A DNA stretch of 64,000 bases from Alteraurantiacibacter aestuarii (lineage in GTDB: Bacteria > Pseudomonadota > Alphaproteobacteria > Sphingomonadales > Sphingomonadaceae). Location: positions 186,001 through 250,000 of the forward strand of contig NZ_WTYY01000004.1 in NCBI RefSeq assembly GCF_009827405.1, in the 5' to 3' direction. Made by a program: the position numbers and the translations under genes. Below, one piece after another: positions 46,689-57,892 of the stretch. Numbering within the stretch: the first letter of the stretch is position 1; each line of letters opens with the position of its first letter. The notes below the pieces were generated by a model, which had not been told where the DNA came from, made no database searches, and saw nothing but the letters and a program-made list of their open reading frames with translations.

Positions 46689-48160
46689 TGAAGCTTGCAC
46701 AGCTTGCCGCAGCCATCGGTCAGGATGCAGGGGCGGCGGGTGAAAGCCGTGTCACGGGTTTTGCCATCGATCATCGCAAGGTCGCTCCCGGCAATATATT
46801 CGGCGCGTTCCAGGGCGTTAAGGTGAACGGCGAAGATTATATCTCTGCTGCCGTCGCCTCTGGCGCGGTGGCCGTTGTCGCGCGGCCAGAGGCGCAAGTG
46901 GTTGGCGCCGTACATCTGGCCGATCCACTGCCGCGCCGCGCCTTTGCCCGCATCGCCGCGCGTTTCTTCACCCCTGTTCCCGAAACCATCGTTGCCGTCA
47001 CCGGCACCAATGGCAAAACCTCCACCGTGGAAATGACCCGGCAGATATGGCGCATGTGCGGATGCCGCGCGGCCTCGATCGGTACGCTGGGTGTGACCAC
47101 TCCCGATGAAAGCGTCTCCACCGGACTGACTACGCCCGACATCGTGACTTTCCTGTCCAACATGACCGGTCTGGCGCGCGAAGGCGTGACGCATGTGGCC
47201 TATGAAGCATCGAGCCACGGCCTTGCCCAATATCGCAACGAAGGCCTGCCCGTGCGCGCCGGGGCATTTACCAATCTCAGCCGCGACCACCTCGATTACC
47301 ATGCCGACATGGAGGACTATTTCGCCGCCAAGATGCGGCTGTTTTCCGAGATTGTGGACGATGGCGGCGCTGCCGTGATCTGGGCGGATGACGCATGGTC
47401 AGCGCGGGCGATAGAGGTCGCCAGCGCGCGCGGCCTGTCACTGTTCACTGTGGGTGAGGCGGGTGACCAGCTGCGGCTGATTACCCGCAAGCCCAGCCAG
47501 CTGGGGCAGGAACTTGAGATTGTCTATGAAGACAACAGCTACAAGGTTCGCCTGCCGCTGATCGGCGCATATCAGGTTGCCAATGCGCTGGTTTCTGCCG
47601 GTCTGGCACTGGCCACGGGCTCTCCCGTGGCGCAGGTGATGGATGCGCTGGGCCGGTTGCAGCCAGTGCGCGGGCGACTGGAACGCGCGGCAATCGCGCA
47701 GAGCGGCGCACCGGTCTATGTCGATTATGCCCATACGCCCGACGCGCTGGAGGCCGCGATTGCAGCCTTGCGCCCACATGTTACAGGCCGGCTGATCACC
47801 GTGTTCGGTGCTGGCGGAGACCGCGATACCGGCAAGCGTGCGCCGATGGGCGCTGCTGCCGTGGCCGGATCGGACATGGTCATCGTCACCGATGACAATC
47901 CACGCGGGGAGGACCCGGCGGCGATCCGCGCGGCCATCCTGCAGGGTGCAGCGGGGGCGCAGGAAATTGGCGACCGGCGTCAGGCCATCGCTGCGGCCAT
48001 CGCTGCGGCAGGTGCGGACGATATCGTGCTGATCGCCGGCAAGGGACACGAACAGGGACAGATTGTGGGCACAGGGGACAATATGCGCGTTCTGGCTTTC
48101 GACGATGTGACCGTTGCGCGCGAATGCGCCGCACAATTGGCAGGAGCTGCCGGACAATGA
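46688..48160 (+). CDS. murE: UDP-MurNAc-tripeptide synthetase MurE (meso-diaminopimelate-adding)
   Basis: A 490-residue Mur ligase adding the third residue of the stem peptide. The ATP loop is GTNGKT (106-111). The DNPR motif in VTDDNPRGEDPAAIR is the signature of enzymes specific for meso-diaminopimelate rather than lysine, as expected for a Gram-negative wall. Overlaps ftsI by 1 base and murF by 4 bases. Confidence 0.96.
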   Translation: MKLAQLAAAIGQDAGAAGESRVTGFAIDHRKVAPGNIFGAFQGVKVNGEDYISAAVASGAVAVVARPEAQVVGAVHLADPLPRRAFARIAARFFTPVPETIVAVTGTNGKTSTVEMTRQIWRMCGCRAASIGTLGVTTPDESVSTGLTTPDIVTFLSNMTGLAREGVTHVAYEASSHGLAQYRNEGLPVRAGAFTNLSRDHLDYHADMEDYFAAKMRLFSEIVDDGGAAVIWADDAWSARAIEVASARGLSLFTVGEAGDQLRLITRKPSQLGQELEIVYEDNSYKVRLPLIGAYQVANALVSAGLALATGSPVAQVMDALGRLQPVRGRLERAAIAQSGAPVYVDYAHTPDALEAAIAALRPHVTGRLITVFGAGGDRDTGKRAPMGAAAVAGSDMVIVTDDNPRGEDPAAIRAAILQGAAGAQEIGDRRQAIAAAIAAAGADDIVLIAGKGHEQGQIVGTGDNMRVLAFDDVTVARECAAQLAGAAGQ

Positions 48161-49614
48161 ATGCCGTTGCACAGATATTGCGCTGGCCCCAGGCCGATGC
48201 CGACCGCCTGCGCCTTGCGTTGTGGAGTGCGCAGGAAATCGCCCGGGCAACCGGCGGCAAGGCGAGCGGGGACTTTCAGGTCTCCGGCGTGGAAATGGAT
48301 TCGCGCGATGTGCGGTCCGGCGATCTGTTCGTGGCGCTCAAGGGTGAGGCGATGGACGGACACAAGTTCATCGACAAGGCCTTTGCCAGCGGCGCCGCTG
48401 CGGCATTGGTGGAGCGTCCGATCGATCAGCCGCATGTGCTGGTAAAAGACACCTCAAGCGCACTTGAGCTTCTTGCCAAAGCCGCACGAAAGCGCGCTTC
48501 TGCGACAATTCTGGGGGTGACGGGATCGGTTGGCAAGACCGGCGTAAAGGAAGCGATATTCGCAGCCCTCGAACGTTCCAGCAAGGGCGCGGCGCACCGT
48601 TCCATAAGGTCATACAACAATCACGTGGGCGTTCCGCTCAGCCTTTCCCGCATGCCCCCGCGCAGCAGGTTCGGCGTGTTCGAGATGGGCATGAACCATG
48701 CCGGCGAAATCTCCGGCCTCACCGCGCAGGTGCGTCCGCATGTGGCGGTGATCACCACCATTGCGCCTGCCCATATCGAAAACCTTGGCAGTGAAGAGGC
48801 GATTGCCGATGCCAAGGCCGAAATCTTCGAAGGCCTGCAAAAGGGCGGCACTGCGGTGATCCCGGCAGACAGCGCGCATTTCGACCGGCTGCGAGATGCG
48901 GCGCTGGCCAAGGGCGCGAAGGTGATTTCCTTCGGGCGGGCGCCGCACGCAGACATGCGCCTGCTCGATGCCATTCCCATGGCGCATGGCGGGTCTCTGG
49001 TCACGGCAGCCTTTGGCGACCATCGCCTGTGCTTCAATGTTGCCGAGCCGGGCGATCACTGGATATCGAACGCGCTGTGCGTGATGGCTGCCGTCCATGC
49101 TGCGGGCGGAGACATGGGGTCCGCCGGGCTGGCTCTGGCGGAGATGGGCGGCCTGAAGGGCCGCGGGGCGCGTTTGCGCATTCCTGTTCCGGGCGGCCAT
49201 GCCTTGCTGATCGATGAAAGTTACAACGCCAATCCCGCATCGATGCGCGCTACGCTGGCGCAATTGGGCCAGACCCCGGCCACGCGCCGTGTGGCGGTGC
49301 TGGGCGCGATGAAGGAATTGGGAGACTTTTCAGAGGGTTTCCATGCCCAGCTGGCAGAGCCTCTGCTGGCAGCCGATGTCGATTTCGTCGTGCTGGTGGG
49401 CGAGGAGATGACCGCGCTGGCACGTGAGTTGGGGAAAGGCCTTGCCAATGTGCTTGGCAAGCCCCTGCACTTTGCCCATTGCGAAAATACGGGTGAGGCG
49501 ATTGCTGCACTGGAGGAATTCGGCATGGCCGGCGGAGACGCCGTGCTGGTGAAGGGTTCCAATTCGGTGGGCCTGTCGCGCCTGGTGGCGCATTTTGGCG
49601 CCAGGGAAGGCTGA
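48157..49614 (+). CDS. murF: UDP-MurNAc-pentapeptide synthetase MurF
   Basis: A 485-residue Mur ligase that adds D-Ala-D-Ala. Its ATP loop is [34 protein letters not shown] is the N-terminal UDP-binding block, and [17 protein letters not shown] is the conserved MurF segment. ATG 48157 overlaps the murE stop. Thirteen bases separate it from mraY, the only non-overlapping junction between mraZ and ftsA. Confidence 0.95.
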   Translation: MNAVAQILRWPQADADRLRLALWSAQEIARATGGKASGDFQVSGVEMDSRDVRSGDLFVALKGEAMDGHKFIDKAFASGAAAALVERPIDQPHVLVKDTSSALELLAKAARKRASATILGVTGSVGKTGVKEAIFAALERSSKGAAHRSIRSYNNHVGVPLSLSRMPPRSRFGVFEMGMNHAGEISGLTAQVRPHVAVITTIAPAHIENLGSEEAIADAKAEIFEGLQKGGTAVIPADSAHFDRLRDAALAKGAKVISFGRAPHADMRLLDAIPMAHGGSLVTAAFGDHRLCFNVAEPGDHWISNALCVMAAVHAAGGDMGSAGLALAEMGGLKGRGARLRIPVPGGHALLIDESYNANPASMRATLAQLGQTPATRRVAVLGAMKELGDFSEGFHAQLAEPLLAADVDFVVLVGEEMTALARELGKGLANVLGKPLHFAHCENTGEAIAALEEFGMAGGDAVLVKGSNSVGLSRLVAHFGAREG

Positions 49615-49627
49615 TTCAAGCGGAACA

Positions 49628-50698
49628 ATGCTGTATTTTCTTGCACAATTACTGGATTTCGAAGGCCTGCTAAACCTGATCAGGTACCAGACCTTCCGTT
49701 CGGGTGCGGCCATGATGACAGCGCTGGTCATTGGTCTGCTGATCGGTCCCAAATTCATCGCCATGCTGCGCGTGCGCCAGGGCAAGGGACAGCCGATCCG
49801 CGCCGACGGCCCGGCCAGCCATCAGGCCAAGGTCGGCACGCCCACCATGGGCGGGCTGATGATCCTGATCGCCCTGATCCTTTCGATGCTGCTGTGGATG
49901 GACCTGTCCAACCCGTTCGTATGGGCCTGCCTGGCAGTGACTGCCGGTTTCGGCGTGATCGGCTTTGTCGATGATTTCGACAAGGTGACCAAGCGCAGCC
50001 ACAAGGGCGTTTCGGGCCGTGTGCGGCTGCTGGCGGAATTCATCGTCGCCGGAATTGCCGCCTATCTGATTGTCGGGGAAATCAACACCAACCTCTATGT
50101 GCCCTTCCTGTCCGACCGATCAATTCCGCTCGGCTGGCTGTATTATGTGTTTGCCGCCACGGTGATTGTGGGCGCGGGCAATGCGGTCAATCTGACAGAC
50201 GGGCTGGACGGCCTTGCCACCATGCCGGTGGTGATCGCGGCGGGCGCTTTCATGCTGATCTGCTATCTGGTGGGCCGCGTCGATTATTCCGAATATCTGG
50301 GCATTCCGCACGTTCCGCAAGCAGGCGAACTGGCGATATTATGCGCAGCGATCATGGGGGCAGGCCTTGCCTTCCTGTGGTTCAACGCCCCGCCGGCAGC
50401 GGTGTTCATGGGCGATACCGGCAGTCTGGCACTGGGCGGCGCATTGGGTGCGATTGCCGTGGCCAGTCATCACGAGATCGTGCTGGCCATCGTTGGCGGC
50501 CTGTTCGTTCTTGAAGCTGTCAGCGTCATCATCCAGGTGTTCTGGTTCAAGCGCACGGGCAAGCGGGTGTTCCGCATGGCCCCGATCCACCATCATTTCG
50601 AACAGCTCGGCTGGAAGGAATCGACTGTGGTGATCCGCTTCTGGATTATCTCGATCGTTCTGGCCGTTATCGGTCTTGCAACGTTGAAGCTCAGGTGA
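49628..50698 (+). CDS. mraY: Phospho-MurNAc-pentapeptide-transferase MraY
   Basis: A 356-residue, about ten-helix integral membrane enzyme that moves the phospho-MurNAc-pentapeptide to undecaprenyl phosphate, forming lipid I. Signatures include [16 protein letters not shown], the catalytic [10 protein letters not shown] aspartates, [16 protein letters not shown], and the [11 protein letters not shown] histidine block. The start ATG 49628 ([13 protein letters not shown]) is the family N-terminus. Confidence 0.97.
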   Translation: MLYFLAQLLDFEGLLNLIRYQTFRSGAAMMTALVIGLLIGPKFIAMLRVRQGKGQPIRADGPASHQAKVGTPTMGGLMILIALILSMLLWMDLSNPFVWACLAVTAGFGVIGFVDDFDKVTKRSHKGVSGRVRLLAEFIVAGIAAYLIVGEINTNLYVPFLSDRSIPLGWLYYVFAATVIVGAGNAVNLTDGLDGLATMPVVIAAGAFMLICYLVGRVDYSEYLGIPHVPQAGELAILCAAIMGAGLAFLWFNAPPAAVFMGDTGSLALGGALGAIAVASHHEIVLAIVGGLFVLEAVSVIIQVFWFKRTGKRVFRMAPIHHHFEQLGWKESTVVIRFWIISIVLAVIGLATLKLR

Positions 50699-52050
50699 TC
50701 ACGGCCAACGCCTTTTCCGGAAAGAAATTTGCCGTCCTCGGCCTTGCCCGATCGGGAATGGCGGTGGCGGAGAGCCTGCTTGCCAGCGGAGCGCAGGTTA
50801 CTGCATGGGACCGGCAGGATACGCCCCGCCGCAAGCTGGAAGGGCGCGCGACCATTGCCGATCCGATGGAGATCGAACTGGCACAGTTCGATGCCATCGT
50901 GGTCTCTCCCGGTGTCCCGCTCAACACCCATCCGCTGACCGAAAAGGCGCGCGCGGCCGGCGTGCCGATCATCGGCGACATAGAGCTGTTCGCCATGGCC
51001 CGCAGCGAATTGCCCGCCCACAAGGTGGTGGGCATCACCGGCACCAATGGCAAATCCACCACTACCGCGCTGGTTCATCACCTGCTCGATCAGGCCGGTG
51101 TTCCGGCGCGCATGGGCGGCAATATCGGCCTGCCCGTGCTGGGCAGTGATCCACTGCCTGTTGGCGGTGTCTATGTGCTGGAGCTTTCCAGCTACCAGAT
51201 CGACCTGACCCGTTCGCTGGCCTGCGAAGCTGCTGCGCTGATCAATATCACGCCCGATCATCTGGACAGGTATGATGGCTTTGCCGCCTATGCCGCATCC
51301 AAGGCGCGCTTGCTGGCCATGCAGGATGAAGGCCAGTTCGCCGTGTTCGGCTGCGACGATGATGAAACGCGCGCGGTGCAGGCCGTGGAAGCTGGCCGCC
51401 GCGCTGCCGGACGCGCCGTGTGCGCTTCGGCCTCCGGGCTGGCACAGCATCAGGGTGACTGGCCCAGCCTGCAGGGGCCACATAATCTGCAGAACGCCGC
51501 CATCGCCGCTGCGCTGGTGGAGGAACTGGGGCTGACCCGCGCACAGGTGCTGGAAGGGCTGGCCAGCTTTGCCGGACTGCCGCACCGCATGGAAGTGCTC
51601 GGCACGTTCGATGGCGTGCTGGTGATCAATGACAGCAAGGCCACCAATCCTGCGTCCACCGCGCCCGCGCTGGCCGCCTATGCTCCGGGACCGGAACCGC
51701 GCATTCACTGGATTTGCGGCGGATTGCCCAAGGCGGACAATCTGGACGAATGCATACCGTTCTTCGGCAATGTCGTCGCCGCCTACACTATTGGCGAGGC
51801 GGGCGTGCTGTTCACCCAATTGCTGTCTCCGTACATGCCGGTGCACAATTGCGAGATGCTGTGCGAAGCCACCACGCGGGCACTGGATGCGGCCAAGCCG
51901 GGCGACGTTGTCCTGCTCTCGCCTGCCTGCGCCAGTTTTGACCAGTTCCGCGATTATGAAGTGCGCGGCGATACGTTCCGCGAAATCGTGGCCGGACTTA
52001 CCGGCAGCGATCCTGCGAAAGCCGGATTTTCCGCGAGGTCCGCAGCATGA
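50695..52050 (+). CDS. murD: UDP-MurNAc-L-Ala:D-Glu ligase MurD
   Basis: A 451-residue Mur ligase adding D-glutamate. The N-terminal [20 protein letters not shown] is a Rossmann-like UDP-binding loop; the ATP loop is [26 protein letters not shown] and [13 protein letters not shown]-like sequence ([12 protein letters not shown]) are family marks. GTG 50695 overlaps mraY by 4 bases, ATGA overlap with ftsW. Confidence 0.95.
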   Translation: MITANAFSGKKFAVLGLARSGMAVAESLLASGAQVTAWDRQDTPRRKLEGRATIADPMEIELAQFDAIVVSPGVPLNTHPLTEKARAAGVPIIGDIELFAMARSELPAHKVVGITGTNGKSTTTALVHHLLDQAGVPARMGGNIGLPVLGSDPLPVGGVYVLELSSYQIDLTRSLACEAAALINITPDHLDRYDGFAAYAASKARLLAMQDEGQFAVFGCDDDETRAVQAVEAGRRAAGRAVCASASGLAQHQGDWPSLQGPHNLQNAAIAAALVEELGLTRAQVLEGLASFAGLPHRMEVLGTFDGVLVINDSKATNPASTAPALAAYAPGPEPRIHWICGGLPKADNLDECIPFFGNVVAAYTIGEAGVLFTQLLSPYMPVHNCEMLCEATTRALDAAKPGDVVLLSPACASFDQFRDYEVRGDTFREIVAGLTGSDPAKAGFSARSAA

Positions 52051-53270
52051 CGACGGCGCGCCCGTATATTCCCCGGCCCGGCAAGCCTGCACCTCAGACC
52101 GCGCGCTTCCCGCGTGATCGCAAGCGCCAGTTGCAGGTGTGGTGGCGGGAGATTGACCGCGTGCTGCTGATGCTGGTGCTCGCCTTGATGACGCTGGGGA
52201 CGATTGCCGTGCTGGCCGCATCTCCTGCCAGTGCAGACAGGCTTTCGACCGCAGATCAAACGCTGGACCCGCTGTATTTCTTCATGCGGCACATCATCTG
52301 GCAGGTGGCTGCGCTTGGCGTGATGCTGGGTACGTCCCTGCTGCCGCAGGATATGGCACGGCGTGAAGCCATCCTGCTGTCGGCAGCGATGCTGGTGATG
52401 CTGTTGCTGGTGCCGTTGATCGGGGTGGAGAAGAACGGCGCCACGCGCTGGCTCAATCTGGGAATCGTTTTCCAGCCCTCGGAATTCCTCAAACCGGCCT
52501 TTGCGGTGACGCTGGCGTGGATCTTGTCGTGGAAGATCCGCGATCCCAGCCTGCCCGTCATCGGCATTTCGGCGGCGCTGGTCGGCACCATCGTATTCCT
52601 GCTGATGGCGCAGCCCAATTTCGGCGAAGCGATCCTGTTTGTGGGCAGCTGGTTTGTGCTGGTGATGCTGGCGGGCCTGCCCCTGCAGCGCATCGGCATT
52701 CTGGCCGGTGTTGGCCTTGCGGGACTCGTGCTGGCCTACAGTTTCTATGAAAACGCCCGTAACCGCATCGATTCCTTCCTTGGCGGGGGCAGTGCCTTTG
52801 ACCAGGTGGATCTTGCCAGCCGCACGCTGATGGGCGGCGGCTGGACAGGAACCGGGCTGGGGCTGGGCAGGCAGAAGATGAACCTGCCAGAGGCGCATAC
52901 GGATTATATCTTCTCGGTCATCGGCGAGGAATTCGGCCTGCTTGCGTGCATGGTGATCGTCGCCCTCTATCTCGCCATCGTGGTGCGCGTTCTGGTGCGG
53001 CTGATGGATGAGGACCGGCTGTTCAACATTCTGGCCGCCAGCGGGCTGATTGCCCTGTTTGGCGGGCAGGCTTTCATCAATATTCTCGTCAACCTGCAAC
53101 TTTTCCCGTCCAAGGGCATGACCTTGCCTTTGGTGAGTTATGGCGGATCGTCTACCATCGCCCAGTGCTTCACAATTGGCATGTTGCTGACCATTACCAG
53201 GCGCAACCCATATCTCAGCCGCGAAGCATTCGATCTGCGCGGCTCGCTGGAGAAAGAGACGAGGCCATGA
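52047..53270 (+). CDS. ftsW: Septal peptidoglycan glycosyltransferase FtsW (SEDS)
   Basis: A 407-residue SEDS-family protein with about ten helices that polymerises lipid II at the septum together with FtsI. Characteristic segments are NGATRWLNLGIVFQPSEFLK, the GGGWTGTGLGLGRQKMNLPE loop followed by AHTDYIFSVIGEEFGLL, and the C-terminal KGMTLPLVSYGGSSTIAQ. Overlaps murD and murG by 4 bases each. Confidence 0.95.
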   Translation: MTTARPYIPRPGKPAPQTARFPRDRKRQLQVWWREIDRVLLMLVLALMTLGTIAVLAASPASADRLSTADQTLDPLYFFMRHIIWQVAALGVMLGTSLLPQDMARREAILLSAAMLVMLLLVPLIGVEKNGATRWLNLGIVFQPSEFLKPAFAVTLAWILSWKIRDPSLPVIGISAALVGTIVFLLMAQPNFGEAILFVGSWFVLVMLAGLPLQRIGILAGVGLAGLVLAYSFYENARNRIDSFLGGGSAFDQVDLASRTLMGGGWTGTGLGLGRQKMNLPEAHTDYIFSVIGEEFGLLACMVIVALYLAIVVRVLVRLMDEDRLFNILAASGLIALFGGQAFINILVNLQLFPSKGMTLPLVSYGGSSTIAQCFTIGMLLTITRRNPYLSREAFDLRGSLEKETRP

Positions 53271-54541
53271 GTTCGGTTAGCTGTCATTATGTTCTGGCCG
53301 CAGGTGGTACCGGCGGACATCTGACACCTGCCTTCGCGCTGGCGGCAGAGCTGGAGAAGCGCGGCCATCACGTGGCGCTGATCACGGACAAGCGCGGATC
53401 GGAAATTCCCGGAAAGCCCGATTTCCTGCCCGCCCATGTCCTGCCGGCGGGGCGTTTCGGCAAGAACCCGCTGCGCTGGCCGACGGGCATTTCCGCCGTG
53501 TTGCAAGGGCGCGGAATGGCAAAACGCCTGTATGAGACATTTCAGCCCAGCGCGGTGATCGGCTTTGGCGGCTATCCCGCCTTGCCCGCGCTGCTGGCGG
53601 CGAGTTCAGCCGGAATTCCCACCATTATTCACGAGCAGAATGCCGTTCTGGGCCGGGTCAACCGGCTGCTGTCAGGACGGGTGAGCGCCATCGCCACCGC
53701 CTATCCCGATGTGCAGCGGCTGAAGGGCAAATATGCGCCCAAGACCCATCTGGTGGGCAATCCGGTGCGGCCCGAAGTGCTGGCGCTGCGCGATGAGGAA
53801 TTTCCCGCCTTCACCGCCGATGGCCTGTTTCGCGTGCTGGTGACGGGCGGCAGCCAGGGCGCGCGGATCTTGTCCGAAGTGGTGCCCGATGCGCTGTCCA
53901 TGTTGCAACCCGCGCTGCGCAGCCGCCTGCAGATTACCCAGCAATGCCGCCCGGAAGATCTGGAACGGGTGCGGGATCGCTATGCCGAATATGCGATACC
54001 GGCGGAGCTTGGCACCTATTTCGAGGATATGCAGAACCGGCTTGCCGATACGCATCTGTTTATCGGCCGTGCAGGGGCATCCACCATTGCCGAACTGACT
54101 GCCGTGGGTCGTCCGGCGATCCTGATCCCGCTGCCCATTGCCACAGACGATCATCAGACCGCCAATGCCCGCGAAATGGTCAAGGCTGGCGGCGCGCGGT
54201 CCATTCGCCAGGCGATGGCGACCGTGCCCAATCCCGATGATGCATCCGGCACCAAGGCCAATGCCATGCGCCACCGTCAGGCCGACCTGTTCCAGAAAAT
54301 GGCCAAGGATATCTCCAAGCAGATACAGGCGATGGCGCAGCATCCCGAAACGCTTGCCACGGCTGCCCATGCGGCGTGGAACTGCGGTCGCCCCGATGCC
54401 GCGGAAAAACTTGCCGATCTGGTTGAAAGCTTCGGCGCCACGCCCATTCAGGACGTGATCCGCGTTGGCGCAAAGACCGCGCGCGGTTCCACCAGGAATG
54501 CCACCGCATCGCAGGGCGCAGCAAAGGACAGCAACTCGTGA
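53267..54541 (+). CDS. murG: UDP-GlcNAc:lipid I transferase MurG, extended
   Basis: A GT28 glycosyltransferase that converts lipid I to lipid II on the inner face of the membrane. [16 protein letters not shown] is the N-terminal membrane/acceptor loop; [19 protein letters not shown] and [20 protein letters not shown] are the UDP-GlcNAc-binding blocks. At 424 residues it is about 70 longer than E. coli MurG (355): an insert of about 40 residues lies after [11 protein letters not shown], and a Thr/Ala/Ser tail ends the protein. ATG 53267 overlaps ftsW; GTGA overlap with murC. Confidence 0.94.
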   Translation: MSSVSCHYVLAAGGTGGHLTPAFALAAELEKRGHHVALITDKRGSEIPGKPDFLPAHVLPAGRFGKNPLRWPTGISAVLQGRGMAKRLYETFQPSAVIGFGGYPALPALLAASSAGIPTIIHEQNAVLGRVNRLLSGRVSAIATAYPDVQRLKGKYAPKTHLVGNPVRPEVLALRDEEFPAFTADGLFRVLVTGGSQGARILSEVVPDALSMLQPALRSRLQITQQCRPEDLERVRDRYAEYAIPAELGTYFEDMQNRLADTHLFIGRAGASTIAELTAVGRPAILIPLPIATDDHQTANAREMVKAGGARSIRQAMATVPNPDDASGTKANAMRHRQADLFQKMAKDISKQIQAMAQHPETLATAAHAAWNCGRPDAAEKLADLVESFGATPIQDVIRVGAKTARGSTRNATASQGAAKDSNS

Positions 54542-55953
54542 AGGCGATCGGCACCGATATCGGCACGATCCATTTCGTGGGCATTGGCGGCATCGGCATG
54601 TCCGGCATTGCCGAGGTGATGCACAATCTGGGCTACCACGTGCAGGGCTCCGACATTGCCGAAAGCGCCAGCGTGGAAAGGCTGCGCGCGCGCGGCATTT
54701 CCGTGATGATCGGCCAGCGGGCGGAAAATCTGGGCGATGCGGCGGTCGTCGTCACCTCCACCGCAGTCAAGCGCGACAATCCGGAGGTTGCCGCGGCACT
54801 GGAATCGCGCATCCCTGTGGTGCGCCGGGCGGAGATGCTGGCAGAGCTGATGCGCCTGAAGCGCACCGTCGCCGTTGCCGGCACGCATGGCAAGACCACC
54901 ACCACATCGATGGTGGCGGCGCTGCTGGATGCGGGCGGGATCGACCCCACGGTCATCAATGGCGGGATCATCGAAAGCTACGGTTCCAACGCCAGGCTTG
55001 GTGCCAGTGACTGGATGGTGGTGGAGGCGGATGAGAGCGACGGCTCCTTCCTGCGGCTGGACGGCACGATTGCGGTCGTCACCAATATCGATCCGGAGCA
55101 CCTCGACCATTACGGCACTTTCGATGCGGTGAAGGAAGCCTTCCTGCAATTTATCGAGAATGTGCCCTTCTATGGTGCGGCTGTGCTGTGCGTGGACCAC
55201 CCTGAAGTGCAAAACGTGATTGCCCGCGTGCGTGATCGCCGCGTCATCACCTATGGCTTTTCCCCTCATGCAGACGTGCGGGCGGAAAACATCGCCAGCG
55301 AAGGCGGCTCCACCCGTTTCGATGCCGTGCAGCGCGACCGCGACGGGAATGAACGGCGCATCGCCAATATCGTGCTGCCCATGCCCGGGCGTCACAATGT
55401 CCAGAACGCGCTGGCGGCGATTGCCGTGGCGGTGGAAATGGGCTGCGACGATGACACCATCCGCACTGGCTTTGCCCGGTTTGGCGGAGTGCGCAGGCGC
55501 TTCACGCTGGTGGGCGAGGTGGACGGTGTTCGCGTGATCGACGACTATGCCCATCACCCGGTTGAAATCCGCGCGGTCCTCTCGGCTGCGCGCGAAGCGG
55601 CAAAGGGGCGGGTGATCGCGGTCGCCCAGCCGCATCGCTATACCAGGCTGCGCGATCTGCTGGCAGAGTTCCAGGGCGCCTTTGCCGATGCCGATATCGT
55701 CTTTGCCGCGCCCGTCTATGCTGCGGGCGAACAGCCGATCGCCGGGGCGGACAGCACCGCCCTTGTCGCTGGCCTCAAGGCGCGCGGCCATCGCAATGCC
55801 AGCGAGATCGCCGGGCCAGAGGAACTGGCGAGCGAACTCGCCGGAATAATCGAGACAGGAGACATCATCGTGTGCCTTGGCGCGGGCGATATCACCAAAT
55901 GGGCGGCGGGACTTGCCGCATCCATCAAGGCAGCAAGGTCAAAAGCGGCATGA
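54538..55953 (+). CDS. murC: UDP-MurNAc:L-alanine ligase MurC
   Basis: A 471-residue Mur ligase adding L-alanine, the first stem-peptide residue. N-terminal [20 protein letters not shown] is the UDP-binding loop, [18 protein letters not shown] the ATP loop, and [16 protein letters not shown] the conserved His block. Starts GTG 54538. Overlaps murG and murB by 4 bases. Confidence 0.95.
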   Translation: MKAIGTDIGTIHFVGIGGIGMSGIAEVMHNLGYHVQGSDIAESASVERLRARGISVMIGQRAENLGDAAVVVTSTAVKRDNPEVAAALESRIPVVRRAEMLAELMRLKRTVAVAGTHGKTTTTSMVAALLDAGGIDPTVINGGIIESYGSNARLGASDWMVVEADESDGSFLRLDGTIAVVTNIDPEHLDHYGTFDAVKEAFLQFIENVPFYGAAVLCVDHPEVQNVIARVRDRRVITYGFSPHADVRAENIASEGGSTRFDAVQRDRDGNERRIANIVLPMPGRHNVQNALAAIAVAVEMGCDDDTIRTGFARFGGVRRRFTLVGEVDGVRVIDDYAHHPVEIRAVLSAAREAAKGRVIAVAQPHRYTRLRDLLAEFQGAFADADIVFAAPVYAAGEQPIAGADSTALVAGLKARGHRNASEIAGPEELASELAGIIETGDIIVCLGAGDITKWAAGLAASIKAARSKAA

Positions 55954-56930
55954 ACTGGCGCACGCAAACGGGCGATGAACTGCTGGGCGCCAACGCGCCG
56001 GGATCGGATGAGGACGTGGGCCAGCCCGATGTCGTCACCTCACCCGTGCGCGGCAAGCTGGTCAAGGATGCCCCGCTGGACAGGCTGGTGTGGTTCAAGA
56101 GCGGCGGTGCGGCGGATTACCTGTTCGAACCTGCCGATCTGGACGATCTTACCCGTTTCCTGTCCGGGCTGGACGAAGGCACGCCGGTCATGGCGCTGGG
56201 TCTGGGATCGAACCTGATCATCCGCGATGGCGGGGTGCCGGGCGTGGTGGTGCGGCTGGGCAAGCCCTTTGCCAGCGTGGAAGTGCGGCGGGACAATATC
56301 ATCGAATGCGGCGGCGGTGCGCCGGGCATTCTGGTTGCATCAACCGCGCGCGATGCGGGCATTGCCGGTCTGGAGTTCCTGCGCGGAATACCCGGTACGG
56401 TGGGCGGTTTCGTGCGCATGAACGGCGGAGCCTACGGGCGCGAAGTGGCGGATATATTGATCGATTGCGATGTGGTGATGCCGGGCGGCGAATGCGTGAA
56501 TATCCCGGCACAGGACCTTGGCTACAGCTATCGTCATTCCAAACTGCCCGATGGGGCGATTGTGGTGGCAGCCCGTTTCCAGGGCGATCCGGGCGATCCG
56601 GTGGCTATCGGCAAGGAAATGGACCGCATCGCCGCCGAACGCGAGGCATCGCAACCATTGCGTTCCAAAACCGGCGGTTCGACTTTCAAGAACCCTGACC
56701 CTGCTGCGGCAGGCGGGCGCAAGGCATGGCAACTGGTGGACGAGGCCGGCTGCCGTGGCCTGAAGATGGGCGGCGCACAGGTGAGTGAGAAACACGCCAA
56801 TTTCCTGATCAACACCGGCGATGCCACCAGCAGCGATATCGAAGGGCTGGGAGAGGAAATTCGCCGCCGCGTTTCTGAAAAGACGGGCGTGGCGCTGGAA
56901 TGGGAAATTCAGCGGGTGGGCAGACCATGA
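55950..56930 (+). CDS. murB: UDP-N-acetylenolpyruvylglucosamine reductase MurB
   Basis: A 326-residue FAD enzyme completing UDP-MurNAc. FAD-binding segments are [31 protein letters not shown] and [17 protein letters not shown], the latter followed by MNGGAYG. The catalytic Ser lies in [16 protein letters not shown] 55950 ([11 protein letters not shown]) overlaps murC by 4 bases; the N-terminal 30 residues are variable. Confidence 0.95.
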   Translation: MNWRTQTGDELLGANAPGSDEDVGQPDVVTSPVRGKLVKDAPLDRLVWFKSGGAADYLFEPADLDDLTRFLSGLDEGTPVMALGLGSNLIIRDGGVPGVVVRLGKPFASVEVRRDNIIECGGGAPGILVASTARDAGIAGLEFLRGIPGTVGGFVRMNGGAYGREVADILIDCDVVMPGGECVNIPAQDLGYSYRHSKLPDGAIVVAARFQGDPGDPVAIGKEMDRIAAEREASQPLRSKTGGSTFKNPDPAAAGGRKAWQLVDEAGCRGLKMGGAQVSEKHANFLINTGDATSSDIEGLGEEIRRRVSEKTGVALEWEIQRVGRP

Positions 56931-57892
56931 GCCTTCTGCCGCACCTGCATGTCGTCGTCCTGATGGGCGGCTGGGCCAATGAGCGCGAGGTTTCGCTGAT
57001 GTCGGGCAATGGCGTGGCCAATGCTCTTGAAGGGCTGGGCCACCGCGTCACCCGCATCGATCTGGACCGCGACATAGCCGCCAGATTGCGTGAGGCCGCG
57101 CCCGATGTGGTGTTCAATGCGCTGCACGGCGTGCCGGGTGAAGATGGCACGGTGCAGGGCATGATGGACCTGATGGGCATTCCCTATACACACTCGGGCC
57201 TCGCCACTTCGGTTGTCGCCATCGACAAGGAACTGACCAAGCAGGCGCTGGTGCCGCATGGCATTCCGATGCCGGGCGGGCGCATCGTGCACAGCGAAGA
57301 CCTGTATGCCGGCGATCCGATCGCGCGGCCCTATGTGCTCAAGCCGCTCAACGAAGGATCTTCCGTGGGTGTTGCGATCATCACGGATGAGAGCAATTGC
57401 GGCAATCCCATCCGCCGCGATGCCGAAGGGCCGTGGCAGAAGTTCGAAACGCTGCTGGCAGAACCGTATATTCGCGGGCGCGAGCTGACCACGGCGGTGC
57501 TGGGTGACCGCGCCCTGATGGTGACCGAGCTGGTGCCCAAGAGCGGCTTTTACGATTTCACCGCGAAATATACCGATGGCATGACAGAGCATGTATGCCC
57601 CGCGCATATTCCGCCGGAAATCGAGAAATTGTGCCTCGAATATGCGTTGCAGGCGCATCGCAGGCTGGGATGCCGCGGTGTCAGCCGATCCGACTTCCGC
57701 TGGGATGACGAGCGCGGGGAAGACGGGCTGTTCCTGCTGGAAACCAACACCCAGCCGGGCATGACCCCGCTCAGCCTGGTGCCCGAGCAGGCCTTGCATT
57801 GCGGTATTGCCTATCCTGAACTGGTGGAAATCATCATCAAGGATGCGCTGGACCATTTCGCCAAATTGTCACCGGGGGGAGCGTCCTCCTGA
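56927..57892 (+). CDS. ddl: D-alanine-D-alanine ligase
   Basis: A 321-residue ATP-grasp enzyme making the D-Ala-D-Ala added by MurF. VVVLMGGWANEREVSLMSGN is the N-terminal block; LHGVPGEDGTVQGMMDLMGI and YVLKPLNEGSSVGV are the substrate and ATP loops; LLETNTQPGMTPLSLVPEQA closes the active site. ATG 56927 is used (4-base overlap with murB). It overlaps ftsQ by one base. Confidence 0.95.
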   Translation: MSLLPHLHVVVLMGGWANEREVSLMSGNGVANALEGLGHRVTRIDLDRDIAARLREAAPDVVFNALHGVPGEDGTVQGMMDLMGIPYTHSGLATSVVAIDKELTKQALVPHGIPMPGGRIVHSEDLYAGDPIARPYVLKPLNEGSSVGVAIITDESNCGNPIRRDAEGPWQKFETLLAEPYIRGRELTTAVLGDRALMVTELVPKSGFYDFTAKYTDGMTEHVCPAHIPPEIEKLCLEYALQAHRRLGCRGVSRSDFRWDDERGEDGLFLLETNTQPGMTPLSLVPEQALHCGIAYPELVEIIIKDALDHFAKLSPGGASS

